Source of the DNA: Clostridiales bacterium
GTDB lineage: Bacteria; Bacillota_A; Clostridia; Saccharofermentanales; Saccharofermentanaceae
Direction: 5' to 3'
Length of the DNA: 11,692 nt
NCBI GenBank assembly: GCA_017649745.1
Contig: JAGCGE010000331.1
Span: 1-11,692, forward strand
This document shows positions 1 through 7,398 of the stretch, piece by piece. The translations under genes were made by a program, and so were the position numbers. A model generated the notes under the pieces. The model worked only from the letters and a program-made list of their open reading frames with translations. It was not told the DNA's origin and searched no databases. Every line of letters starts with the position of its first letter. Position 1 is the stretch's first letter.

Positions 1-468
1 CCACTCATCATGTGCAGTCGGAATAAGAACTGCCTTTTTGCCGATCTCCTTATGACCGAAATACGTTGTGTAATAAAGATATGTTAAGAAAACAAAGCAA
101 TCGAAGTTGTCCTTGTTTTCGCGAAGCCAGGTTATAAGAGCAGGAGTCTCAGGACCTTGAAGTCTCATCCATTCTTCAAGCTCTTCTACGGAATGCTCAC
201 CGACAGACATCTGAGAAGAATATCTGTTAAATACTTCCTGGTTACGCTCGTTTACGACAGGAAATCTGTGGACCTTTATACCGTTGATAATGTCGAGGTC
301 ATTCTCGTATTCGTTCTTCCATGTGACATAGTCGATCGCTTTTGTTGTTGCGACTTCGACTTCGTGATCGGTAAGAGATGCAACATGCTCGGCAAGCTGC
401 TTGGCATGAACTTCCGCTCCGCCGTTTACTTCGTCACCGTATCTTTGTACAACAAAACAAATTCTCAT
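1..468 (-). CDS. GT4-type glycosyltransferase, N-terminal 156 residues (3' end outside window)
   Basis: An open frame begins with ATG at 468-466 and runs without a stop to the first base of the window, giving 156 residues. The ATG overlaps the TGA of the preceding gene (ATGA, 465-468). An AAAGGTGA ribosome site lies just upstream. The protein starts with the GT-B donor/acceptor fold pattern MRICFVVQRYG, then NGGAE at residues 15-19, GIKVHRFPV near residue 69, and PTAHDE near the visible end. These are typical of the N-terminal half of GT4-family glycosyltransferases. The catalytic EX7E motif would lie beyond the edge, so activity cannot be judged. It resembles the N-terminal half of the enzyme at 2318-3508 (GGAE, GIKV.RFPV, P..HDE in the same order), so the two are probably paralogs. 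The expected role is cytoplasmic addition of a sugar, perhaps rhamnose from GDP-D-rhamnose, to the polymer. Donor and linkage are not readable from sequence. Confidence 0.88.
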   Translation of the reverse strand, partial: MRICFVVQRYGDEVNGGAEVHAKQLAEHVASLTDHEVEVATTKAIDYVTWKNEYENDLDIINGIKVHRFPVVNERNQEVFNRYSSQMSVGEHSVEELEEWMRLQGPETPALITWLRENKDNFDCFVFLTYLYYTTYFGHKEIGKKAVLIPTAHDEW

Positions 469-1550
469 AATCTCTCACCTTTGATAAATCTTTGGATCTG
501 CTCCAGATAAAGAGCTGAGACTTTCTCATAGGAAAAGTCCTGAAGACGCTTGCTCTGACCTTCGATGATCTCTTCACGAAGCTTATCGTCATGAAGCACT
601 TCATGAAGCTTGAATGCCGCCTTCTTAAGATCAGTATTATCGATAAGTACACCGCTTCCTCCGAGTGTATCCGGAACAGCTGCATTAGCAGCCGCGAGAA
701 TCGGCTTATTGAAACACATTGCCTCAACGAGCGGAACACAGAAACCCTCATGCTCACTCATGGATACGAATGCATCTGCAACTTTATAATATGCAAGGAT
801 CGCAGGAAACGAGACTTGACCTGTGAAGACAACATCTTTATCAAGACCCAATACCGTTGCGTAATCCTTAAGACGCTTGTCATAGTTTTCGAGTCCTTTC
901 GGATTGCCGACTATGATAAGACGGATCTTGTCATCGTACATCTTCTTATAGTATGAAAGAAGCGAGATAAGATCTTCCTGTCTCTTGTTAGGCGTGATCC
1001 TTCCGACGAACACGATATTCTTCACTCCGTCAGAGTACTTGGATATTACGTCAGGATCAGGAGTCTTCTTGTAGTCTTCAAACGGTATCAGTATCGGCCT
1101 AATCGCCATGTCACACTTGTAGCCCATCGACTCAAGATCACGGCGGTTGTAATCAGATACGCAGAGGACTCCTTCGAAAGTTGAGTTAAGTCCTTCTGCC
1201 TCAGCGCGACCCTTGGAACAGAGGCGGGCTGTAAGACCTGAGTACTTGGCAAAGTACTTAGGCGGTGTGATGTTGTGATAGATAAGGAGCTTGCGTCCGC
1301 CGAACTCCTTGATCTTACGGTTAAGATCAGTTCCTGTCGAAAGATGATAGATCATGATATCGTCAGGCTGAAGCTTCGGAAGAGCATTGATCTCCTTGAC
1401 GCCCGGATTAGATGCAAGGCGCGTGTCTATATGCTCGGCATAAGTGTTGATCTTATAGCCGTTCTTATTCATCAGATCCATTATGGCGAGCGCGTCGTTA
1501 CTTACTGCATCACCGAAGGAAAGAGTTGTCAGTACCTGGAATAATCTCAT
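465..1550 (-). CDS. GT4-family glycosyltransferase
   Basis: The product has 361 residues and an intact GT-B layout. The N-terminal domain has IYHLSTGTDLN near 67-77 and a YHNITPP motif at 91-97. The C-terminal nucleotide-sugar domain has FVGRITPNKR at 181-190, IIVGNP at 212-217 and the EX7E pair E268/E276 in EHEGFCVPLVEAM. That combination marks family GT4 retaining enzymes. The start ATG overlaps the previous stop (ATGA, 1547-1550) and has GGAG about 10 bases upstream. Its own TGA overlaps the next ATG (465-468). The N-terminus differs from the other three transferases in the operon, lacking GGAE, so it probably forms a different linkage or acts on a different acceptor. It is likely a cytoplasmic or membrane-associated polymer-assembly enzyme. 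The exact donor is an inference from the gmd/rmd genes of the same operon. Confidence 0.92.
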   Translation of the reverse strand: MRLFQVLTTLSFGDAVSNDALAIMDLMNKNGYKINTYAEHIDTRLASNPGVKEINALPKLQPDDIMIYHLSTGTDLNRKIKEFGGRKLLIYHNITPPKYFAKYSGLTARLCSKGRAEAEGLNSTFEGVLCVSDYNRRDLESMGYKCDMAIRPILIPFEDYKKTPDPDVISKYSDGVKNIVFVGRITPNKRQEDLISLLSYYKKMYDDKIRLIIVGNPKGLENYDKRLKDYATVLGLDKDVVFTGQVSFPAILAYYKVADAFVSMSEHEGFCVPLVEAMCFNKPILAAANAAVPDTLGGSGVLIDNTDLKKAAFKLHEVLHDDKLREEIIEGQSKRLQDFSYEKVSALYLEQIQRFIKGERL

Positions 1551-1924
1551 AGCTCTGACTCCAGTTTACAGATCCTGGCCTCAAGGGCATTGATCCTGTT
1601 ATAGAGATTCTCGCGCTCTTTATAGAGCTTGAAAAGATGCAGGAGCGCCGTCGTGAACTTCGCATCTATATTATTCTGTGCTCCCACCATCGGATCGATA
1701 TAGAAAGCAGTGAACTTACGCACGATCTTACCTTTCTTTCCGATGTTGTTATATGATATTCCGCGATTGTTCCTAATGTAGTCAACGCAGTGCTTTATTG
1801 AGCCTGCCGTTCCCTCGTTCTGATACGAAAGAGGCACTGACTCGAAAGGCTCTACCTTAACATCAGGCAAAGTCGCTTTCGCTTCGTCATATCTCCTGTC
1901 GAGTTCGGATCTTACGTCAGTCAT
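1547..1924 (-). CDS. Small coiled-coil protein with basic amphipathic helix (paralog of the 1921-2325 product)
   Basis: The product has 125 residues and I do not recognise it as a named family. It has a polar N-terminal region with PLSY at 31-34 and VDYIRNN at 47-53, then a basic amphipathic stretch KKGKIVRKFTAFYIDPMV at 63-80, then AQNNID at 82-87. It ends in a heptad-like helix (about 97-125, INALEARICKLESEL) that should form a coiled coil. There is no signal peptide and no full membrane span. The next gene's product has the same order of elements: PLSF, IDYIS.N, basic helix, P..RQQNTLN, coiled coil. The coiled-coil methyltransferase at 3518-4681 has the helix, QN motif and coil. It is coupled at both ends by ATGA overlaps (1921-1924 and 1547-1550). 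I infer a membrane-surface scaffold for the glycosyltransferase or capping complex. No enzymatic motif is visible. Confidence 0.82.
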   Translation of the reverse strand: MTDVRSELDRRYDEAKATLPDVKVEPFESVPLSYQNEGTAGSIKHCVDYIRNNRGISYNNIGKKGKIVRKFTAFYIDPMVGAQNNIDAKFTTALLHLFKLYKERENLYNRINALEARICKLESEL

Positions 1925-2325
1925 GAGTTACCTCTCTTCTCTTCCAATGCCTTCACGCGCTTCTCGAGAAGTTCTGCTCTCTTCTTGAGCTCTTCGTTGT
2001 CGCTCTTGACCTCACCGATTGTCTCGGAGATCCTGTAATAATAGTAGTTCAATGTGTTTTGCTGTCTAACGATAGGAAGGACGAAAAATCCCGTGATCTT
2101 ACGGATCACCTTCTTAAAGAAGACTGCGATCTTGTTGCCAGGAAGCGGAGCATACGGCTGCACTTCGTAGTTATATGAGATATAGTCGATCGCCTCATCG
2201 AGGTCACCGTTTCTCTTGGTGGAATCGACATCCTTGAAAGACAGCGGCTCTTTGTCCTTGCCGCTTCTTACGATCTCGTCACGGATCTCCTCCATGATCT
2301 TTTCTATATCCACAGTGTTATCCAT
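1921..2325 (-). CDS. Small coiled-coil protein with basic amphipathic helix
   Basis: The product has 134 residues and no recognised named domain. An acidic/basic N-terminal helix (about 5-20) is followed by PLSF at 27-30 and IDYISYN at 46-52. A strongly basic amphipathic segment (FFKKVIRKITGFFVLPIV, 69-86) leads into RQQNTLNYYYY at 87-97. The C-terminal helix (about 100-131, ELLEKRVKALEEK) has coiled-coil spacing. The segment from the basic helix to the coil closely matches residues 79-113 of the methyltransferase at 3518-4681, where FIKKFIWKI and EQNTLN stand at the same spacing. At DNA level, 2047-2063 and 4373-4389 differ at one base of 17. The start ATG overlaps the upstream transferase by 8 bases and has a clear GGAGGG five bases before it. 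A role as membrane-bound partner of the methyltransferase is inferred. Confidence 0.84.
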   Translation of the reverse strand: MDNTVDIEKIMEEIRDEIVRSGKDKEPLSFKDVDSTKRNGDLDEAIDYISYNYEVQPYAPLPGNKIAVFFKKVIRKITGFFVLPIVRQQNTLNYYYYRISETIGEVKSDNEELKKRAELLEKRVKALEEKRGNS

Positions 2326-3508
2326 TTGTTCCCTCCGTACAGCGCTCGAAAAAATCGATATATTTCTTCGTTACTACATCCCAGTCAAAATGAGTCTTCA
2401 CATACTCATAACCGTTGATGCCCATCTGATCAGCGATGTCCTTATTATCTTTAATGTAATTTACGCAACCCTCGAAGTCAAAGTAGTTCTTAAAGTAAAG
2501 TCCGCCCTTTGATTCTATCGCGAAGTTCTTTGTTACCGCGCACTCCTCGCAAACGATAACAGGTCGCTTGCCGAGCCAGCTCTCCATGATGACAAGTGAG
2601 AAACTCTCGTTTTTCGACGGCTGGCACAAAAGAAGTGATGCAGCTTCCGCATCGATCTTATCCTGAAGATCCACAAAACCAAGATCAACGAAATGCTCAT
2701 TATTCGGAAGTTCGATGTTACCGCCTCCGATAAGGACAAGCTTCATATCACAAGGATTTCTCTTCAGATATTCGTCAAAATACTTAACTAACGTATGAAC
2801 ATTCTTGCCTTCGTCTTTTCGGCCGGCATAAAGGATAAAAGGCTCCTTGATGTTGAACTTCTCGCGAAATCTATCTGCGTCACCTGTAAGGCCGCAGTCT
2901 ACACCGATACCCATGACGATCTCGTTTACCTTGGAAAGATCGAAAAGTCTTCTCGTGAGATCCTGCTCAGGCTTAGCATTAAACACAAGACCCTTAACGT
3001 TCTCATAGACATCTTTCAAGATATCCATATGCGCATATGCTTCGTCGTGAAAACAAGGAATGACGACCGACTTAGAAGGACATACCATGATGCCGTTTAC
3101 AGTCGTTCCGAACATATAAGGGATGAATACGAAAAGACTGTAGTCGTCCTTATGCTGATCCATATACTCATAAAGCTTCGGGCTGTTGACCATCTCTTTG
3201 AAGAACACTTCCTGATCAGGAAGCTTAGGCACTCTGCCCCTCATGAGGATTCGGTTTACCCTGTCAAACTCAGCTGCATTACGCGTGCCTACAGGGAATC
3301 TGATCACCTTGATTCCGTCTTCTATCGTCTCGCCTTCCTTGTGGAAGTTAACGTTCCAGTCACTGTCGAACTGCTTGACGCAAGTAGTTAAGATCTCGAG
3401 TTCTACTCCTGCGGCATGAAGGTGCGAAGTAACACCGCGAAGCTCCATCTCGGCGCCTCCCGGAATGCTCTTGCCATACCACGGAACAACAAACCCAAGT
3501 TTCTTCAT
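2318..3508 (-). CDS. GT4-family glycosyltransferase
   Basis: The product has 396 residues and a complete GT-B enzyme layout. The N-terminal domain has GFVVPWYG at 5-12, PGGAEM at 16-21, GIKVIRFPVG near 65-74 and PCFHDEAY at 151-158. The C-terminal domain has LYAGRKDEGKN at 226-236, LVLIGGG near 257-263 and the EX7E pair E301/E309 in NESFSLVIMES. These features place it in family GT4. It starts 9 bases after the methyltransferase stop, with AGAGG six bases upstream of the ATG, and ends 8 bases inside the next gene. Its N-terminal half resembles that of the partial transferase at 1-468, which points to an ancient duplication with possible change of linkage. No signal peptide or membrane span is seen, so it should act at the cytoplasmic face. 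Use of GDP-D-rhamnose is inferred from gmd and rmd. Confidence 0.93.
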   Translation of the reverse strand: MKKLGFVVPWYGKSIPGGAEMELRGVTSHLHAAGVELEILTTCVKQFDSDWNVNFHKEGETIEDGIKVIRFPVGTRNAAEFDRVNRILMRGRVPKLPDQEVFFKEMVNSPKLYEYMDQHKDDYSLFVFIPYMFGTTVNGIMVCPSKSVVIPCFHDEAYAHMDILKDVYENVKGLVFNAKPEQDLTRRLFDLSKVNEIVMGIGVDCGLTGDADRFREKFNIKEPFILYAGRKDEGKNVHTLVKYFDEYLKRNPCDMKLVLIGGGNIELPNNEHFVDLGFVDLQDKIDAEAASLLLCQPSKNESFSLVIMESWLGKRPVIVCEECAVTKNFAIESKGGLYFKNYFDFEGCVNYIKDNKDIADQMGINGYEYVKTHFDWDVVTKKYIDFFERCTEGTNG

Positions 3509-3517
3509 GACTGCCTC

Positions 3518-4681
3518 TTACTTACGAGCTACGATAGCGTAATCGAGGCTGCCGTACATCTTATCTGAGAGTTTACTGATAGCCTCATTAACCTCATCGA
3601 GATTATCGATCGAAGCTGACTTTATCTCAGGGATCTTACCGTCTGCGACAGACTTATCTGAATAAACGATCTTAATATCACTAAAACCGACGAGCTTAGC
3701 AATATATTCAAGATAAGCAGGATGGATCGGCTTCTTGTGCGAAGGATCGATATAGAATGAATCTGTGAATACTGATACGCTTCCAGGATTCTTAGTCTCG
3801 AAAATACAATATCCGCCCGGCTTTAATGCTCTGTATGCTTCTCTGTAAAGTGTTATAACATCAGCATTGGAAAGATACTCGACAACCTGAGCCGAGAATA
3901 CTCCGCCGAGAGAATCAGGAGCGATATTCTTGATGTGGGAGATAGCATTTCCGTGCTGAACATCAAGACCCTTACGAAGACATCTGTTAACTGAAGGCTT
4001 GAACAGATCGATGCCGCCTGCCTTGATATCGTTCTCCTTCATGAGCTCTAAGAACTCGCCTCTGCCGCTTCCGATCTCAAGGATCGGTGCTTCCTGCTCC
4101 TTAAAGTAAGGAACGTAAACGGAGAGCTGTTCCTTAACAGCCTTCTCGTCGCCTCTGAAGTAGTCTTCGAACTGCTCATATTCAAAATCGGATAGGCCGT
4201 CATCGTTAGAGATGCCGAACTCATCCATGGCTCTTTGCATACTCTCGACCTTATTAGCAAGGTAGATATTCTGTGTGTTGAGCTTAACGATAGCATCACG
4301 GAGATTAACGATCTCAGCCTCATGCTCACCTCTCATCCTGTTAAGTTCGTTGATAGAAGCAACAAGATGGTGGTTCAATGTGTTCTGCTCAAGGAACATC
4401 GGACGGATGAGCTTAGCTCTGATCTTCCAGATGAACTTCTTGATGAAGTTACCGCCGAACTGTCTCTCGAGAGTCGTATCGATATGGGCATTTGCTTCAC
4501 CAAGCTCGATCCTTAATGCGGAATCTTCTCCGGTTACTGCATTCGATGCCAAGATAAGATCATCGAAAAGGCCCTTATAGCCGTCCTTTCCTGCCTCTGC
4601 CTCAGCAACAAGGCTCTGAACACGGACTTCCTTGTCTTCGATCTCGTTAATGATCTGGTCGACTTTTTCCTTAGTTTGCAT
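3518..4681 (-). CDS. Class I SAM-dependent methyltransferase with N-terminal amphipathic helix and coiled coil
   Basis: The product has 387 residues. The C-terminal half is a class I SAM methyltransferase: motif I ILEIGSGRGEF at 200-210, an acidic strand end GGIDLF at 222-227, VFSAQVVEYL near 261-270 and LKPGGYCIFET at 286-296. The N-terminal half has a basic amphipathic stretch (FIKKFIWKIRAKLIRPMF, 79-96), EQNTLNHH at 98-105 and a long helix with coiled-coil spacing (about 108-152). In E. coli WbdD, a methyltransferase/kinase with a coiled coil and membrane helices caps the polysaccharide and sets chain length. Here the kinase is absent and the coil precedes the catalytic domain. The likely role is methylation of the non-reducing chain end or of a rhamnose residue (inference). 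The start overlaps the upstream transferase by 11 bases, with AAAGGAG ten bases before the ATG. Confidence 0.9.
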   Translation of the reverse strand: MQTKEKVDQIINEIEDKEVRVQSLVAEAEAGKDGYKGLFDDLILASNAVTGEDSALRIELGEANAHIDTTLERQFGGNFIKKFIWKIRAKLIRPMFLEQNTLNHHLVASINELNRMRGEHEAEIVNLRDAIVKLNTQNIYLANKVESMQRAMDEFGISNDDGLSDFEYEQFEDYFRGDEKAVKEQLSVYVPYFKEQEAPILEIGSGRGEFLELMKENDIKAGGIDLFKPSVNRCLRKGLDVQHGNAISHIKNIAPDSLGGVFSAQVVEYLSNADVITLYREAYRALKPGGYCIFETKNPGSVSVFTDSFYIDPSHKKPIHPAYLEYIAKLVGFSDIKIVYSDKSVADGKIPEIKSASIDNLDEVNEAISKLSDKMYGSLDYAIVARK

Positions 4682-5726
4682 ACTTAAGAAGCTCCTTTAC
4701 CACATGATCCCAGGAGATGTGCATATCCCCTATCTTCTTCTTTGCATTCTCACCCATGGCGATCGCATTCTTCTCGTCTTCGCCAAGCTTATCCATAGCT
4801 TCAGCAATAGATTCGGAAGAAGGCTCACAGACGAATCCGTTCTTGCCGTTCTCGACGAACTCCAAAGGTCCGCCGCTGTCTGTTGCCGTTATTACTGGCT
4901 TTGATGAAGCCATTGCTTCAAGAGTTATATAACCGTAGTCCTCATCCTTAGGAATAAAGACAACACCTCTGCAGTTAGCATAAAGATCGATCTTCTCTTC
5001 CTGAGAAACGAAGTCGAAATACTTGACTCTGTCCTTAAGACCGAACTCTTCGATATTACGAAGGAGCTCTTCCTTAACGAGCGGTGTATCTGCGGCACCA
5101 ACTATATAGAGGTTAATGTTCGATTTTGTTTTCGCGAGGGCACGAAGAGCCAGGAACTGTCTCTTTGTGTGATTGATCCTGCTAGGCATGAGGAGGTAAT
5201 CCTTCGACTCCTTACAGTAGAACTTCTCCATGTCAGGGCATGGATGATAAAGAGGTGTGGACTCAAGTCCGCAGTACTTCTTAAGTCTCTTCGCTACGTT
5301 ACCGGAGTTCGCATAAACGTGCTTTGCCTCTGCGATATATTTAACATCGGCATTTGTGATAATATCCTTGATCCTAAGACCTTCAGCATCACCGTGAATG
5401 CTCGACAGGTCTGTATCGAAAAGATCGTATGCCTGTCTATGCTGATGCAAGATCCACATTACCTTGTTAGGGTGCGGGATAAGATAAGCAGGGAATTTCA
5501 TACCGATCGCGAGATCGATCTTACCTGCCCATGACTCACTTATATTAAGAAGTCTCATCGCAACAATGTGATCCTCTATCCTTGCGATAGGATTGTCATT
5601 GAACGGGATATTGATTATCTCGACTTCATGACCATGCTCTTCGAGAGCCTTACGGAGATTGTTGACGTGCATCTCCGCTCCGCCTCTGACAAATGGGATC
5701 TGTGTCGTTAGCAATGCTATCTTCAT
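4671..5726 (-). CDS. GT4-family glycosyltransferase
   Basis: The product has 351 residues with GT-B architecture. The N-terminal domain begins MKIALLTTQIPFVRGGAEMH, with GGAEMH at 15-20 as in many GT4 enzymes. The C-terminal domain has LMPSRINHTKRQ at 179-190, LYIVGAAD at 206-213 and the EX7E pair E262/E270 in EDYGYITLEAMASSKPVI. TDSGGP at 282-287 is typical of the nucleotide-sugar site. It starts 4 bases past the wzt stop codon, preceded by an AGAGAGGA ribosome site, and ends within the methyltransferase gene (overlap 4671-4681). As the first transferase after the transporter genes it may start or extend the rhamnan, but this position-based guess is weak. No membrane span is visible. Confidence 0.93.
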   Translation of the reverse strand: MKIALLTTQIPFVRGGAEMHVNNLRKALEEHGHEVEIINIPFNDNPIARIEDHIVAMRLLNISESWAGKIDLAIGMKFPAYLIPHPNKVMWILHQHRQAYDLFDTDLSSIHGDAEGLRIKDIITNADVKYIAEAKHVYANSGNVAKRLKKYCGLESTPLYHPCPDMEKFYCKESKDYLLMPSRINHTKRQFLALRALAKTKSNINLYIVGAADTPLVKEELLRNIEEFGLKDRVKYFDFVSQEEKIDLYANCRGVVFIPKDEDYGYITLEAMASSKPVITATDSGGPLEFVENGKNGFVCEPSSESIAEAMDKLGEDEKNAIAMGENAKKKIGDMHISWDHVVKELLKYAN

Positions 5727-5729
5727 GTC

Positions 5730-7397
5730 TTATCCTCTCTTATCGTCATCCGGCAAATGCCAGATCTGATCTATCTTTACGATGCCGCTGTCTTCTCTAG
5801 GATCTACCATCTCGAAAGATGTTGCTTCCTTAAAGCAATCGACAGCTTCGAAGTCTTTATTCTGAATCATAAGGTCAGCGAAATACTTGCCCTTAAGGAG
5901 ATCTACCTTAGGCATCTCGATCTCGAAGACCCCGTCTTTCATTATATCAAAGCGCTTGATACCGGCGAGCTTTGTATTGGTTCCGTAGCAGTATGTTCCG
6001 TCCTCTTTGAAAATGCCAACACCAAAGATCGCATCTTCGATCTTCTTGTCAGCAGTATATGTCACACGGAATGTGATCTTAGAACCAGTGTCAAAGCTCT
6101 TCTTCTCTTCACCGTCCTTATCAAGGACCTGAACCTTAGTGATCTTCGCTTCACCGCTACCGGAGTGTTTCTCTTCTTCGGTAAGACCGCCCTTTGCTTC
6201 GACAAAAGGCTTAACTCTTACTTCCACGCACTTATTGACGAACTCTTCTTTTCTCGTGAAGCTTAATACGAGCTCTTCTCTGGTAACGCCCTGTTCAAGA
6301 GAAGAAAGCCAGTAGATCTTGCCTTCCTTATCTGAAGGTCTGCCCATAAATGCCTTATATGCTCTCTCTATGAATTCAGAATCAGAAAGATCGTATTCTT
6401 CCATCTCTTCATTAATGAAGAATGCGACACCTGCCTGCTCACCTGTCATGTGATAGTTGGCTAGCTCCTTCGCCCAATACTGACGGCCCTCTTCTTCGAG
6501 CTTACGACCGAGAGCAGCATTAGTCAGATGGTCCACGAATTCAAGTATCTGTTCGTTAGGAGCGATGATCTTTGGAGCAGTCTCTTTCTTTTTCTCCTCA
6601 GCCTTCTTGTCCGCTTCCTTAGCTTCTTTCTTTGCCTTTTCTTTCTTCCTCTGCTCGTTACGCAGACGGCTCATGTAATCCATGTACTCAGGATGGATCT
6701 CGATCGGAAATCCGTCAGCAACGATCTTGCCGCCGTTGATCCAGATGGTCCTGTCACAGATAGCTTCGATCTGATCGAGAGAGTGCGATACGATAACGAT
6801 CGTTGTACCTTTCTCCTTGATCTCCACGAGCTTGTCAAAACATTTAGCCTGGAAGTTCGCGTCACCTACTGCGAGGATCTCGTCAATGAGAAGAACGTCA
6901 GCATCAACGTTGATCGCAACAGAGAACGCAAGTCTCATGTACATACCTGAAGAATATGTTCTTACAGGGTTGTCTATGAATTCCTCGAGTTCCGAAAAAG
7001 CTATGATATCTTCCAGACGCGCATCTATCTCTGCCTTTGAAAGTCCGAAGATCGCTGCGTTGGTATATATATTTTCTCTACCGCTCATGTCAGGGTGGAA
7101 ACCCGCACCGAGCTCGATAAGGCTCGATACACGACCCTTGACCTCGATCGTACCCTTATCAGGATAGAGGATCCTTGTCATTATCTTAAGGAGTGTCGAC
7201 TTACCGCAACCGTTATGACCGATAAGACCAACTGCCTGGCCTTTTTCGATAGAAAGGGAGATGTCGTTTAAGACAATTCTGTCCTCGTGTTTATTGCGGT
7301 TCTTGAAGATAACTCTCTCCTTGAAGCTCTGGCCCTTATCAAAGTAGACCTTGAACTGCTTAGTAAGATTCTTGATTACGATAGAATATTCCGGCAT
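5730..7397 (-). CDS. wzt: Polysaccharide ABC exporter ATPase (Wzt-like) with inserted DUF4214-type domain
   Basis: The 555-residue product powers export of a finished glycan through Wzm. The nucleotide-binding domain (1-240) has Walker A GHNGCGKST at 60-68, the Wzt/TagH-type signature YSSGM at 148-152, Walker B VLLIDE at 168-173 and H-loop H205. A Lys/Glu-rich linker follows (248-275). Residues about 284-400 form a DUF4214-type domain closely matching the C-terminus of the surface protein at 10235-11692. Residues about 412-550 look like the beta-sandwich Wzt_C domain, which in known systems binds the capped chain end. Typical two-domain Wzt proteins are near 400-430 residues, so the extra length is explained by the inserted domain. 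It starts 1 base after wzm with GGAGGA eight bases before the ATG. The ATPase function is certain; the role of the insert is unknown. Confidence 0.95.
   Translation of the reverse strand: MPEYSIVIKNLTKQFKVYFDKGQSFKERVIFKNRNKHEDRIVLNDISLSIEKGQAVGLIGHNGCGKSTLLKIMTRILYPDKGTIEVKGRVSSLIELGAGFHPDMSGRENIYTNAAIFGLSKAEIDARLEDIIAFSELEEFIDNPVRTYSSGMYMRLAFSVAINVDADVLLIDEILAVGDANFQAKCFDKLVEIKEKGTTIVIVSHSLDQIEAICDRTIWINGGKIVADGFPIEIHPEYMDYMSRLRNEQRKKEKAKKEAKEADKKAEEKKKETAPKIIAPNEQILEFVDHLTNAALGRKLEEEGRQYWAKELANYHMTGEQAGVAFFINEEMEEYDLSDSEFIERAYKAFMGRPSDKEGKIYWLSSLEQGVTREELVLSFTRKEEFVNKCVEVRVKPFVEAKGGLTEEEKHSGSGEAKITKVQVLDKDGEEKKSFDTGSKITFRVTYTADKKIEDAIFGVGIFKEDGTYCYGTNTKLAGIKRFDIMKDGVFEIEMPKVDLLKGKYFADLMIQNKDFEAVDCFKEATSFEMVDPREDSGIVKIDQIWHLPDDDKRG
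6204..6539 (-). other. DUF4214-type domain inside the Wzt-like ATPase
   Basis: Residues 287-398 of the ATPase align without a gap to the last 112 residues of the surface protein (10238-10573). By hand count about 60 positions are identical. The shared blocks include AALGR, MTGEQAG, the EEME.Y.LSD stretch, FM.RPSD, GK..WL, and EFV.KCVE.R. The DNA for GEQAG is identical over 14 bases (6430-6443 and 10464-10477). The domain lies between the ATPase core and the Wzt_C-like region, after a charged linker. Confidence 0.85.
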
Positions 7398-7398
7398 A

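Noticed and set aside
2795..3391. Long open frames on the plus strand (for example 2795-3391 and 5757-6266)
   Set aside because: They lie fully opposite well-supported minus-strand genes with intact family motifs, have no good ribosome sites, and their translations show no recognisable domain.
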